Source of the DNA: Phoronis australis
Lineage: Eukaryota > Phoronida > Phoronidae
DNA: 64,000 nt
Assembly (NCBI GenBank): GCA_002633005.1
Contig: NMRA01000300.1
Span: forward strand, 296,823 to 360,822
Reading direction: 5' to 3'
Part shown: piece after piece, positions 36,600 to 47,029 of the stretch
Numbering within the stretch: the first letter of the stretch is position 1
Layout of the letters: each line of letters opens with the position of its first letter
The notes under the pieces: model-generated
Databases searched by the model: none
What the model saw: the letters and a program-made list of their open reading frames with translations, nothing else
What the model was told of the DNA's origin: nothing
Made by a program: the position numbers and the translations under genes

Positions 36600-38600
36600 A
36601 ACCGGAGACAAGACGACATTCATAAAACAGATGGAGAAAAGTTTCACTGTGTTCACCACAGAAAGAACATAAATCATTTGTTTTGATTTAAATTTTATGC
36701 AAATAATTATTGGTTCGCAATATTCTGTGAATCAAGCGGTATTGAAACCAACGCAATTTTGTATCTTTTGTACAATTGAAGGGGAGTTTATTTACTTTTC
36801 TCCACCATGTATCAGTGTCACTTAAATTTACTTTATTTATATCAACGTTTATATCTATCTCAGATGACCACTTGTTTTTATATTTACAAACTGTCTGAAG
36901 TGACTGTACTAAGATATTTACCGCTTGTGATTTATTATGCAAAATTTTATAACTATAATTTGGAAAACTTGGTAAAAAGATATTGTTTTGTCTATTCTTA
37001 AGACCCCTGTACGCTGCAAAGGATGCACTTATTAATCCATAGAATTCTAGTATTCGAGGTTGTAAGTTATAACAGAATTCTTCGTGTGACGTAAAACAAC
37101 TTTCAGCATTAAACAAATCCCACACACGATAGACTCCCCTTTCAAACCACGCCTTGTAGAAAATAGATTTTCTACCGACTCTAATCGGGGAGAGTAAATA
37201 TTTTCATTTTTGTCACACTTTTGATACAGGAGCACAACATCACTTAAAACTTCCTTCCAGAACAGATTGTCAGTTCCTTCAGCTATTTTTTAAGGAAAGC
37301 GTCCCCATTTAAAAAAGTTATCTAATTTACAACCCAAAACTGCCTCTGCAAGGTCACATGGGCGCACCGAGGAGGGGGGGGGGGGGGNACCGAATGAGCC
37401 CCTCCCCCAATTTGGCGAATTAGGCAAAAGGTCCGCTTCAGTGAAACAAAAAGTCCGAGTAAACGAGACAAAAGTCCACAAAATTCCACGGTGGGAATGC
37501 ACAATTCGCAGGCTTGAACCTAGTGGCCCCGTTTTTTTTAGTCCTCGTTGATTTCTTTCACTAAAAGGTCCGCACACCGAAAAATTCGAACCCCCTATGC
37601 TTTAGGCTGGGTGCGCGTATGGGTCACGTATGATATTTGAGTTGAATAGTTTACGAAGCCACGGTATTTTCAAAGACTTAATAAAAAACAAACATGAACC
37701 ATTTTCAAACCACCATTATCCTGATTTTGTACAATTTCATTTCGGCTAACTCTGTCATCCTTCCCATTCCAAATGAAGCCAAAACAGCTTGCTCTAATTC
37801 TTGAATCATGTCAATGGAGGGGCTAGGGAGGGATTGAAGCAAATGAACAATCTTGGGCAATAAAGTGTCTTAACCACGGTTATTTTACCTAAAACAGTAA
37901 TAATTCTTCTTGACCAAGAGCCCACCATTTTTTTAATTTCCAAAAGCCTGCCACTATAGTTAATATCTGGCATTGTATTACAATTAGTGGAGAAGTTATT
38001 TCCCCAAAACAGGAAAGGTTTGTTAGTTCATAACAGGTTTTCATTAACGCAGTTTTTCGTCAGAGTCTTTTTGAACCAATCCAAACACCTCTTGTTTTCT
38101 CGACGTATTGCTTCAAACCAGAAAATTTCGCAAATTGGTCAATTAAATTCAAAGATGATCTAAGAGACAATTCAGAACTGTCCAAAATTAAACAAGTACA
38201 AGTATCGTCAGCGTACTGGATCAGTTTAAACTCAGGAACACCTATCCTGACACCAGCGATGCCACCATCCCGTCGAATTAAATTATCCAATATTTCTATA
38301 CACAATACACAAAGGTAAGGAGAAATGGCGTCTCCAGTTGACGACAGCCTCTCCCCATTTCAAAAAACTCAGAGAAGAATCCATGTTTGTTCGGAACACA
38401 AAGACGAGATTTGTTGTAGAGAGGTTTGACGGTGTCAATGAACCTTGGGCCAAAGTTAAAGTATGATAATGCCTTGAGCATGAAAGACCAGGAAACCCGA
38501 TCGTTAAGAGGAGTCCGGGAAAGGGTTTAGAGCCTAAAAATTGAATTACATCATAATAAAATTCTTATGTTTTCCCCAATATTTCTGCCTCTTCATGAAA
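36600..38600 (-). mobile_element. Degenerate L1/Tx1-like LINE (reverse transcriptase and C-terminal region)
   Basis: On the minus strand, 38481-38296 encodes an RT segment (YFNFGPRFIDTVKPLYN), followed by one with the catalytic box LIQYADDT near 38190. Further along come a block like FIKSLKIPWLRKL near 37690, KAWFERGVYRVWDLFN near 37130, and LRWFQYRLIHRILRTNNYLHK near 36690-36760. The order matches L1/Tx1-type ORF2 proteins downstream of the RT. Stops and frameshifts break it in many places. A family A repeat is inserted at about 37360-37630, with an n at 37388. This is a dead element. Confidence 0.82.
37360..37630 (+). repeat. Dispersed repeat family A, copy 2, nested in the LINE
   Basis: About 230 bp is similar to the reverse complement of 33830-34060. 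It begins beside a run of more than ten G's and the n at 37388, and interrupts the LINE reading direction between two conserved blocks. That order implies insertion after the LINE, or mobilisation of the pair. Confidence 0.75.
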
Positions 38601-39190
38601 CCTTGTTGGTTCTCATGAATAAGAATGCTTTTTAGCCGTCTTGCAATACAACCAGACAAAATTTAGTAAGTAATATTCAAGAGTCATGATTGTTTAGTAG
38701 GCAGCAAAACGTAGCCTTCGTGGTATTTGTCGGCGGCATTTGACACAAATTTGCAGGCTTAATGGTTAAACAGGACAGATGTCCACAAGTCCCTAAGAAA
38801 GGATTAGATTTACACCTAAACTCCCATCTTCAACAGTGCCTGCATTTTTTTCGGGAACGAATTTGTTCGGGTCCAACGTTATTCAAACACCGCGATTGCC
38901 GAGCTCGGACTATATGCATGTAGGCCTACTAAGCAGAGATACTGTCTATACAATTTTTGTACTAAGTTTGTTACACCGACGTATTGGTCGCAGCACGGTA
39001 ACACAACATTAGCAAACTGGCCTTCTATCTGTAGCAAACCAAGATTATACGGCGGTACATGGTAAGACATTCGCATTTTTTTTTAAATTTTTTTTTAAGA
39101 ATTTTATTTGGTCTTCACCTCATTCCCGTAATAAGGTACACTATTTCTTATCTAACACTATTCTGAGTGTACTAACAGGAAAAAAAATCG

Positions 39191-39261
39191 GGCTTGGCCG
39201 GGAATCGAACCCGGGGCCTCTCGCACCCAAAGCGAGAATCATGCCACTAGACCACCAAGCC
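39191..39261 (-). tRNA. tRNA-Pro (anticodon TGG)
   Basis: The minus strand reads GGCTTGG (acceptor), D arm with A-box TGGTCTAGTGG, anticodon stem TCTCGC with loop TTTGGGT, stem GCGAGA, B-box GGTTCGATTCC inside a CCGGG/CCCGG T stem, and acceptor CCAAGCC. All stems pair, the gene is 71 nt, and no CCA is encoded, as expected for a nuclear gene. The 3' flank is CG followed by seven T's on the coding strand, a good RNA polymerase III terminator. The loop places TGG at positions 34-36, reading proline CCN codons. It appears functional. Confidence 0.96.
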
Positions 39262-40430
39262 ACGCTGAAATATATCGTCAATTTTACTATCTAATTGATT
39301 TGCTAGATCAACAGGAAATGGAAAGTTAGGTGAACACATGTTTCTTGAAGTGGAGCTAAAATTTGAAGTAGATCTAAGTATTATATATATGCTATATCGA
39401 TCATATTTGTTTTTAGTTGAGGAGCTATGTTTCTATTCTACAACTCTACCCATTTTGTTGTAATCGGCTATATTGATTAGTATTCAGTAGTATGGCCAAT
39501 GTTACTAACTTAAAGTGCCTCTCACTCCAGCCAGGCGGTTGACACTTGAGTTGCTGCCCTTCTTGGTGTGGTTATCTCAGACTCATATATGTGACCATCC
39601 TAAAGTCATACTTCAGGGTCATCGGTGTCCGAATGATAAATATCGGCTCCATTTTTTTATGGTTATGACTATGTCATGAAAAATATTTGAAATCATGCGA
39701 AATTACCCAGGGCAGCCACAGGTTAAGAATAACTTTCCCTCCATGATTAAAATAAATTCATGATTTTAATTATTTTAATCTTGGAAAAAAGTTTTCCTCA
39801 ACTTTAGAATCACTTCTGTAAAAACTTTGTTTTGGCACTGTTGTCCTCTCTAACTGGTCTGTTCAATGCCAGGATTAGGCTGCCAAGGCCTGAAGAGCTC
39901 GATAATTCCGATGTGCGACTAATACTGTGGTAGGCCTACTCTGTTGTGGCATTTTACTTCTACAACAGTGTTAGCTACATACCTATACTATTGTAGGATC
40001 TTTGTGTGAAGTTTGGCGCACAAATTCAATGTGACAAAAACATTTTCAACTGCTCTGGATGGATCCGCGACTGCTGTCATAATTATATCCTTCTAAGTCC
40101 TGATGACTTATTAATTTGCATCTATTTATTTTGAGACCATTTACCAATTTTCACAAACTCTTTCGTATAGGTTTAAATTTAGGGGACAATTGAAGCTAAT
40201 TTTCATTGTACGTGGCTCAGTTTCACTTATTCTGTGCCATCTAGTGGTCAATTTGTGATATCAGTAAACACCCAAGTAAGCATAACCGTGAACTGCTTGT
40301 GGTGCATTTGAACACATGCACTTCAGTGATAAAAGTTTTGACATGAAGTGGGTATATTCTCTTTGAATGAAAAATTATGATGACTATAGATTAATTTTGC
40401 CATCTCATTTCAGTTCATCTGGCAGCTGAA

Positions 40431-40580
40431 ATGTCCGTGTCGCTGGCCCAATGTATGACGACGGTGATGATGCCACGGTCCATGTCACTGGCCCAATGTG
40501 TGACAACTATGATGATGACACAGTCCGTCTCGCTCGCCCAATCCGTGACAATGATGACACAGTCTACCCTGCTCAGCTAG
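40431..40580 (+). other. Upstream open frame overlapping the STN1 start
   Basis: An ATG at 40431 opens a 49-codon frame ending TAG 40578-40580. It is out of frame with, and overlaps, the STN1 start at 40451. The same arrangement is kept in copy 2 (ATG 41972). It reads repeated SLAQ/MMMTQS-like units because the underlying DNA is a 45-bp repeat. If the mRNA includes it, STN1 would need leaky scanning. That it is translated is inference. Confidence 0.5.
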
Positions 40581-43500
40581 CTCGCCTGGATGCTCACTAC
40601 ACTGCCTTCTGGAAGTTGTGCATCTCTCATATCTTGTGTCTACCGCCATACCCACACTTTGACGGAGTGTTCCAGTTTAATGGACATCCTGTGACTAAGG
40701 TACGACCCATCCCAAATGACGTATGGAGGTCGCAAGCAATATCCATGCGACAGGTGATGGGCGTCACATGGTTGTTGCCTATGGGACATTACCATTGTCT
40801 TCCTTTGTTGCATCTTTGTTGGTCAGGATATATCAATACAGGTCATATGGATATTGTACCTTGGGCACACATCAGCTGGTTACCGATAAATGTTTACCAT
40901 TATCTTTATTATAAGAAAGAAAAACAAATTGAACAATGGATACGCCTATCTACCGATATCTATGCGACGAGCTTGCAACCTAGTTTCCCGAGTTTAGGCC
41001 TTTAATTGGAGGGAGCATTACCTTGAGAATACCATGAGGANCTCTCAGTCTCAGTCAGGCGGTTGACAGGATTTGAGTTGCTGCCCTTCTTGGTGTGGTT
41101 ATCTCAGACTCATATATGTGACCATCCTAAAGTCATACTTCAGGGTCATCGGTGTCCGAATGATAAATATCGGCTCCATTTTCTTATGGTTATGACTATG
41201 TCATGAAAAATATTTGAAATCATGCGAAATTACCCTCATCAGGGCAGCCACAGCCGGGTTAAGAATAACTTTCCTTCCATGATTAAAATAAATTCATGAT
41301 TTTAATTATTTTAATCTTGGAAAAAAGTTTTCCTCAACTTTAGAATCACTTCTGTAAAAACTTTGTTTTGGCACTGTTGTCCTCTCTTACTGGTCTGTTC
41401 AATGCCAGGATTATAGGCTGCCAAGGCCTGAAGAGCTCGATAATTCCGATGGTGCGACTAATACTGTGGTAGGCCTACTCTGTTGTGGCATTTTACTTCT
41501 ACAACAGTGTTAGCTACATACCTATACTATTGTAGGATCTTTGTGTGAAGTTTGGCACACAAATTCAATGTGACAAAAACATTTTCAACTGCTCTGGATG
41601 CCGGGATCCGCGACTGCTGTCATATATATCCTTCTAAGTGCTGATGACTTATTACTTTGCATCTATTTATTTTGAGACCATTTACCAATTTTCACAAACT
41701 CTTTCGTATAGGTTTAAATTTCGGGGACAATTGAAGCTAATTTTCATTGTGCGTGGCTCAGTTTCACTTATTCTGCGCCATCTAGTGGTCAATTTGTGAT
41801 ATCAGTAAACACCCAAGTAAGCATAACCGTGAACTGCTTGTGGTGCATTTGAACACATGCACTTCAGTGACAAAAGTTTTGACATGAAGTGGGTATATTC
41901 TCTTCGAATGAAAAATTATGATGACTATAGATTAATTTTGCCATCTCATTTCAGTTCATCTGGCAGCTGAAATGTCCGTGTCGCTGGCCCAATGTATGAC
42001 GACGATTATGATGACACAGTCCATGTCACTGGCCCAATGTGTGACAACTATGATGATGACACAGTCCGTCTCGCTCGCCCAATGCGTGACAATGATGACA
42101 CGGTCTACCCTGCTCAGCTAGCTCGCCTGGACGCTCACTACACTGCCTTCTGGAAGTTGTGCATCTCTCATATCTTGCGTCTACCGCCATACCCACACTT
42201 TGACGGAGTGTTCCAGTTTAATGGACATCCTGTGACTAAGGTACGACCCATCCCAAATGACGTATGGAGGTCGCAAGCAATATCCATGCGACAGGTGATG
42301 GGCGTCACATGGTTGTTGCCTATGGGACATTACCATTGTCTTCCTTTGTTGCATCTTTGTTGGTCAGGATATATCAATACAGGTCATATGGATATTGTAC
42401 CTTGGGCACACATCAGCTGGTTACCGATAAATGTTTACCATTATCTTTATTATAAGAAAGAAAAACAAATTGAACAATGGATACGCCTATCTACCGATAT
42501 CTATGCGACGAGCTTGCAACCTAGTTTCCCGAGTTTAGGCCTTTAATTGGAGGGAGCATTACCTTGAGAATACCATGAGGAAGCTTAGCTGGCTTATGTT
42601 ATTCCAAAAGGTCTCTACTCATACTTTGAAGGGCCGTTACTCCGAGGGGCTGTTACTATGAAGAGCCATTACTCCACGGGGCTGTTTCTCTGAAGTTTAC
42701 TGAGGTCATGTTATCAGTTGCTGACAAATTTTGAGCATTTCATGCCCACGGAATTCTGTAAGCAAATAGGCTATATAGTACAACTTTGAGACGTTTTTTT
42801 GAGTTACCTGATATATTAGTGACTCTTATTACTGTAGCATGATCAGAGTATAGATACTATGGACCGTTTGAGTAAAGGAAACACTAGTTCTGTTCATAAC
42901 CTCATGGTTTCTGTGTAACGGCCCACAGCTCTTCGTACAGGTCCTCAGTGTATAGGACCCTTGAGTATTGGCCCCATAAACACACTATGGTGTATATTGC
43001 ATGGGATCGATACTCTGAAAACATACCTTTGGAGTAGTAATGGCCCTTTTGAGATACAACCTCACCCTATTAGGTAAACAAGTCGACTTTCTATATATGA
43101 CTGATTTGTGTCATGCCTACTGCTTTATGAATAGTCTCTCTGGAATGATGTCTCATGTTTAGTTGAAAGACTGAAGTTTTTCTGAAAACATTTTGAATCC
43201 ATAATAGTAGACACCAATTGATACATTAAGCTAATTCTCATCTCTGTACACCTTATACACACTGTCACCATTTTAGTAGTGAGCCTGTTTTTAGGTTAAA
43301 AAAAACAATGTATTTGAGATGTAATATAATGAGACATGTGGAAAAATCAGACTTTGCTTTGTGATTAAGGGCAGAATGCATGTTTTTTAAAAACCTTAAA
43401 AGAGGTGTATGGATATGACTACCAATTTATGGGAGAACAAGTCTGCATAAAGCCACCTTCCATCAAACAAATTGACTTATGATTAAATTAGATGTCGTGA

Positions 43501-44484
43501 ATCTGTATTATGTTGGTAATAGTGTTTGTGTTACAGGTGGACATACTGGGTGTGGTTGTGTACAGAAATGAGCGAGAGAAGTGCTTCATATACGGCATTG
43601 ATGATGGTACTGGTGTCATAAAGGTGTGTCAACTCAAACCGTTGCCTAGCAACCACAATGACCTTGATGACCAGAGCAATACATTGATGTGTAGACTGCT
43701 GTCGGGGCTGGATGCCAGTCGTTCTGCTAGTGGTGGAGAATTTGGCGTTCTTGAAAACAGTTTTGAACTTGGAGACTTGGTACATGTAAGAGGTCAATTA
43801 AAATCGTACATGGAGAAGAATGAGGTGTTTGGGGTTTACCTGGCACGTGTCTCCGACCCCAACACTGAGACACTCTACATGAGGCAGCGCATGGAGCTGT
43901 ATGACAAGTTTTATTTGCAACCTGTCCGCATACCTTTGAATGTGAGACGAGAGTTTGAAGGAAGACACAAGGAGGACGACATAGTGACAGACATGGTGAG
44001 GGTGATTAAGACGGTGTTGTTGGAGACTGAGGCCAACAAGAGACAAGTTGATGTTTATGTCCATGACTTGATGACTGTTAAAGAACTAGAAAATATTACT
44101 AGCAGTGTGGGTGTATCAGCAAACATGTCTTTGTACCAGAAGGCTATGCTTTCATTAGAAAAAGAGGGTGTTCTTTATCGTGACAATATTGCAGAAGGTT
44201 ACCATTTGGATCAGGGTACACGCTGGCGTGTTATCCAAAACGACACGCGTTTACACTCGGACGTACTGAGCATACTCAGTCAGGATAAGTCTGCGAAGGA
44301 TTATAGGGAAGAAAAGGAATTCAAAGGCACATATTATCTGGCAGTATTGAAGCTCCTTACCCGCAATACTAGCTATAAGTTTTTGGGGCCAATAGCCGTG
44401 CAAAAATGTTTAGAGTTCCTTGAGGAACAGGGCAAGGTATTTGGTGGAATGTACCGGGGTTATTACATGACGTTTAACGGATAA
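40451..44484 (+). CDS. STN1: CST complex subunit STN1 (OBFC1)
   Basis: STN1 joins CTC1 and TEN1 in the CST complex, which binds single-stranded DNA at telomeres and helps Pol alpha-primase fill in the C-strand. Coding exons are 40451-40699 (or its near-copy 41992-42240) and 43537-44484, joined in phase 0 through GTACGA and TTACAG, giving about 398 aa (human 368). Exon 1 ends GVFQFNGHPVTK and exon 2 begins VDILGVVVYRNEREKCF, then YGIDDGTGVIKV, the OB-fold core of STN1. The C-terminal part corresponds to the two winged-helix domains and ends EFLEEQGKVFGGMY then YYMTFNG, like the vertebrate end. An in-frame TGA lies just before the chosen ATG. Residues 1-45 are three acidic 15-residue repeats absent from vertebrate STN1. 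The last 315 residues sit in one exon. Confidence 0.92.
40712..40993 (+). repeat. Dispersed repeat family B in STN1 intron 1 (second copy at 42253-42534)
   Basis: It directly follows the exon 1 donor and resembles 35055-35280. Its second copy is part of the 1.5-kb duplication. The apparent 184-codon open frames here arise because the exon frame stays open into this repeat. The part beyond 40699 is not conserved with STN1. Confidence 0.7.
41992..42240 (+). CDS. STN1: Second copy of STN1 coding exon 1
   Basis: It has the same 83 codons as 40451-40699, with differences at residues 5-8 (GDDA versus DYDD), 31 (I/M) and 63 (C/R). It ends with the same donor. Being nearer exon 2, it would be the natural exon 1 if both copies were real. 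Most likely it is the other allele. Confidence 0.85.
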
Positions 44485-44811
44485 CGGATAATGGCCAACA
44501 CAGTGTTATAGCAGCTGTATACCTGCATTTAACTGGAAAAATTAAAATAATTAATTTACCCCATCTTCTGCTGTAAAATAGATCTCAAGTTGATGTGTGC
44601 TCAGATGAGAAGTAATTTTGTCTGCAAAGATTTGAAACCACGTTTGACAAAAAATGACACGTTTTGACAAGACATCTTGCAGAGCCGGGTCTCAAGCAAT
44701 GAGTTTAGGCAGCTCGTTATTAGCCAACAAAGCACATCTATTTTGAATAATGAACCATTTTGAGACCAATGTCACCACTTATGTTGTCTGTGTGATGAAA
44801 GGTGGGTCATC

Positions 44812-45078
44812 CGTGAATAGTGTCATCAGTGAATAGTGTCATCCGTGAATAGTGTCATCCGTGAATAGTGTCATCACTGAATAGTGTCATCCATGAATAG
44901 TGTCATCAGTGAATGGTGTCATCCGTGAATAGTGTCATCAGTGAATAGTGTCATCAGTGGATAGTGTCATCAGTGGATAGTGGAATAGTGTCATCAGTGA
45001 ATAGTGAAATAGTGTCATCGGTGAACGGTGTCATTGGTGTCCAATGTCATCATCCGTGAACTGTGTCATTAGTGAATA
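44812..45078 (+). repeat. 16-bp tandem repeat (AGTGTCATCAGTGAAT)
   Basis: About fifteen imperfect units with CAGTGAAT/CCGTGAAT/CAGTGGAT variants. It probably lies in the STN1 3' UTR or just beyond. Confidence 0.88.
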
Positions 45079-46304
45079 AGCAATTTGGTAATAATTTGTT
45101 TTCTCATTTTTCATTGAAACGACAAGTAGCAGCAAAGCCTAACTATCACCAGAAGTTCTGAAATACTGGAGATGTTCTCAACATTGTTAGAGGCCTTGAA
45201 AATGAGAGAAAGGCAATTATAAAATTTCTTCTGAAATTTGCAAGATTTTGTCAGTCGAGTACCATGATGTTTTACATTTCGCAACAACGGAAACTTGTAC
45301 TTGATGGAGTCAAATTAAATTGAATCACAAATTTATTGTAACATCGATATCACACGAGGCAGCAGTCTTGCATAAATTAACATAAATTATGATTTTCTGG
45401 AAGAAGTATTTTTCAAAAAATAAATTCCTCAATTTTGAAATATTGGTGGTAATCAGACAAAGAATATTACGCCAAAATAACTTGAAAACAATGGCACTCC
45501 CATCATCATTACAAGATTGCTAATATTAAACATACATGTAATTCAAAGCCAAATGGCACAATTTACAATAGTTCTCAAAATAAAATAGAAAATATTTAAA
45601 TTCAACAATTTCAAGGCACAATTTACAGTAGTTTTCAAAATACACTTTCTTGGAAATGTCTAATTACAATAAACTTTGGAGGCACAAATAATCCATTTCT
45701 TTTCAACTGGAAGCAATTTTAACTCTGACTAAATCTTGCAACCAAGACACACATTGCTCCAAGCACATTGTGAAAATTGTTGCTAAACTGACACAAACAT
45801 GCTGACAACGAATGTGCCAATTAATTATAGCATAAATTTTGTCCAAGTCTGACAGTTCTCTTGAAGTCCATCTTGTTTATTTTGGAAACTGAAGAACCCA
45901 CTTCAAGCACTAAATGCCAACTCTCATCAGTAGCCACTTCAATGTATACAATCTGATTACCCGAGCTCCTATACATATTCTTGGGACCTGCCAACATAAT
46001 GTTTAATATGTCCCCATCACAACATGATCAGTTATTGTTGACCACATTTCTTGAACTAATGATGGCTGATATCAATGACTTTCTAAAATTTGGTTCAAGC
46101 CCCAAACTTGTGTACTTACATTATATACATGTACGTTTCGATGAAAATCAATTCACCATTCTCGAGGAATATCTCCAACTACCGCAAGTATGATCACAAA
46201 AATCACAATCAACTAAATCAAAACTCACTTATAAAACAGTCGCATGCAAAGGTCAAAGCTCTCCCCAAAGGGTGAGCTCAACTGTGAGTTTTGGTTTAGT
46301 TGCT

Positions 46305-46478
46305 CGTGTTACTTGTGATCATGTTACTTGTGATCATGTTACTTGTGATCATGTTACTTGTGATCATGTTACTTGTGATCATGTCACTTGAGATCATGTC
46401 ACTTGTGGTCATGTCACTTGTGGTCATGTCACTTGTGGTCATGTTACTTGTGATCATGTTACTTGTGATCATGTTTGT
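46305..46478 (+). repeat. 15-bp tandem repeat (GATCATGTTACTTGT)
   Basis: About twelve units with T/C and A/G variants in blocks. The open frame of LVIML repeats across it is a by-product of the 15-bp period. Confidence 0.92.
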
Positions 46479-47029
46479 GGTTGAGTATACTCCTTGAGAA
46501 TGATCAAGTGGTTTTCATTGAAACGTTGGACATTCTGTAAACACACAATGCTGACAACAGTTGTGTTGTCAGAGGCTTCAATTATTAATTTGGCCCAAAA
46601 CCAACATCGTTAATAAGCCCTAATCTTGATCAAAATCACAATTGTTCACTATTTCATGCTAGAGAAAGTAAAAGCCAGCAAAAGATAGTGTTTAGATAGT
46701 CACAACACACTAACTCAAATATACAGCCAAACTTTACAAGTATGCCTGGTACATCAGATTCATAACATTCCACAAGTCTCAAGCCAACTCTACTGTATAC
46801 ATGATGGCTTGGTTACACAAAACTTCATAAGTATTAATAACAAATGTGTTAACAAAGACACAAGAAGGTTGGTTATAGCTGTGTTCAATAACACTGTAAC
46901 AGTGGAGAAGACATGAACTGATCAAAGACCACCCACAACTACTCAGACTAACTTTGTTCTACCGAGCAAAGCGTTTTCTGGTTGCTCATCTTGTAACTGA
47001 CGCCTCATGGATGGATGCATAACTTCAAG

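Larger units (their letters stand above)
39531..42581 (+). repeat. 1.5-kb tandem near-duplicate containing STN1 exon 1, joined by an 'n'
   Basis: Copy 1 (about 39531-41040, 1510 bp) and copy 2 (41042-42581, 1540 bp) are near-identical, with small indels and substitutions, and meet at the n at 41041. Each carries upstream sequence, the exon (40451-40699 or 41992-42240), its donor GTACGA and a family B repeat. This looks like two alleles kept side by side. Confidence 0.9.
44485..47029. other. Region between convergent STN1 and TPR-TIR genes (3' UTRs)
   Basis: No coding similarity. Candidate poly(A) signals are AATAAA for STN1 near 45418 and 45668, and minus-strand hexamers (TTTATT) for the TPR-TIR gene at 45876-45881 and 45332-45337. 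Two tandem arrays inside are listed separately. Confidence 0.5.
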
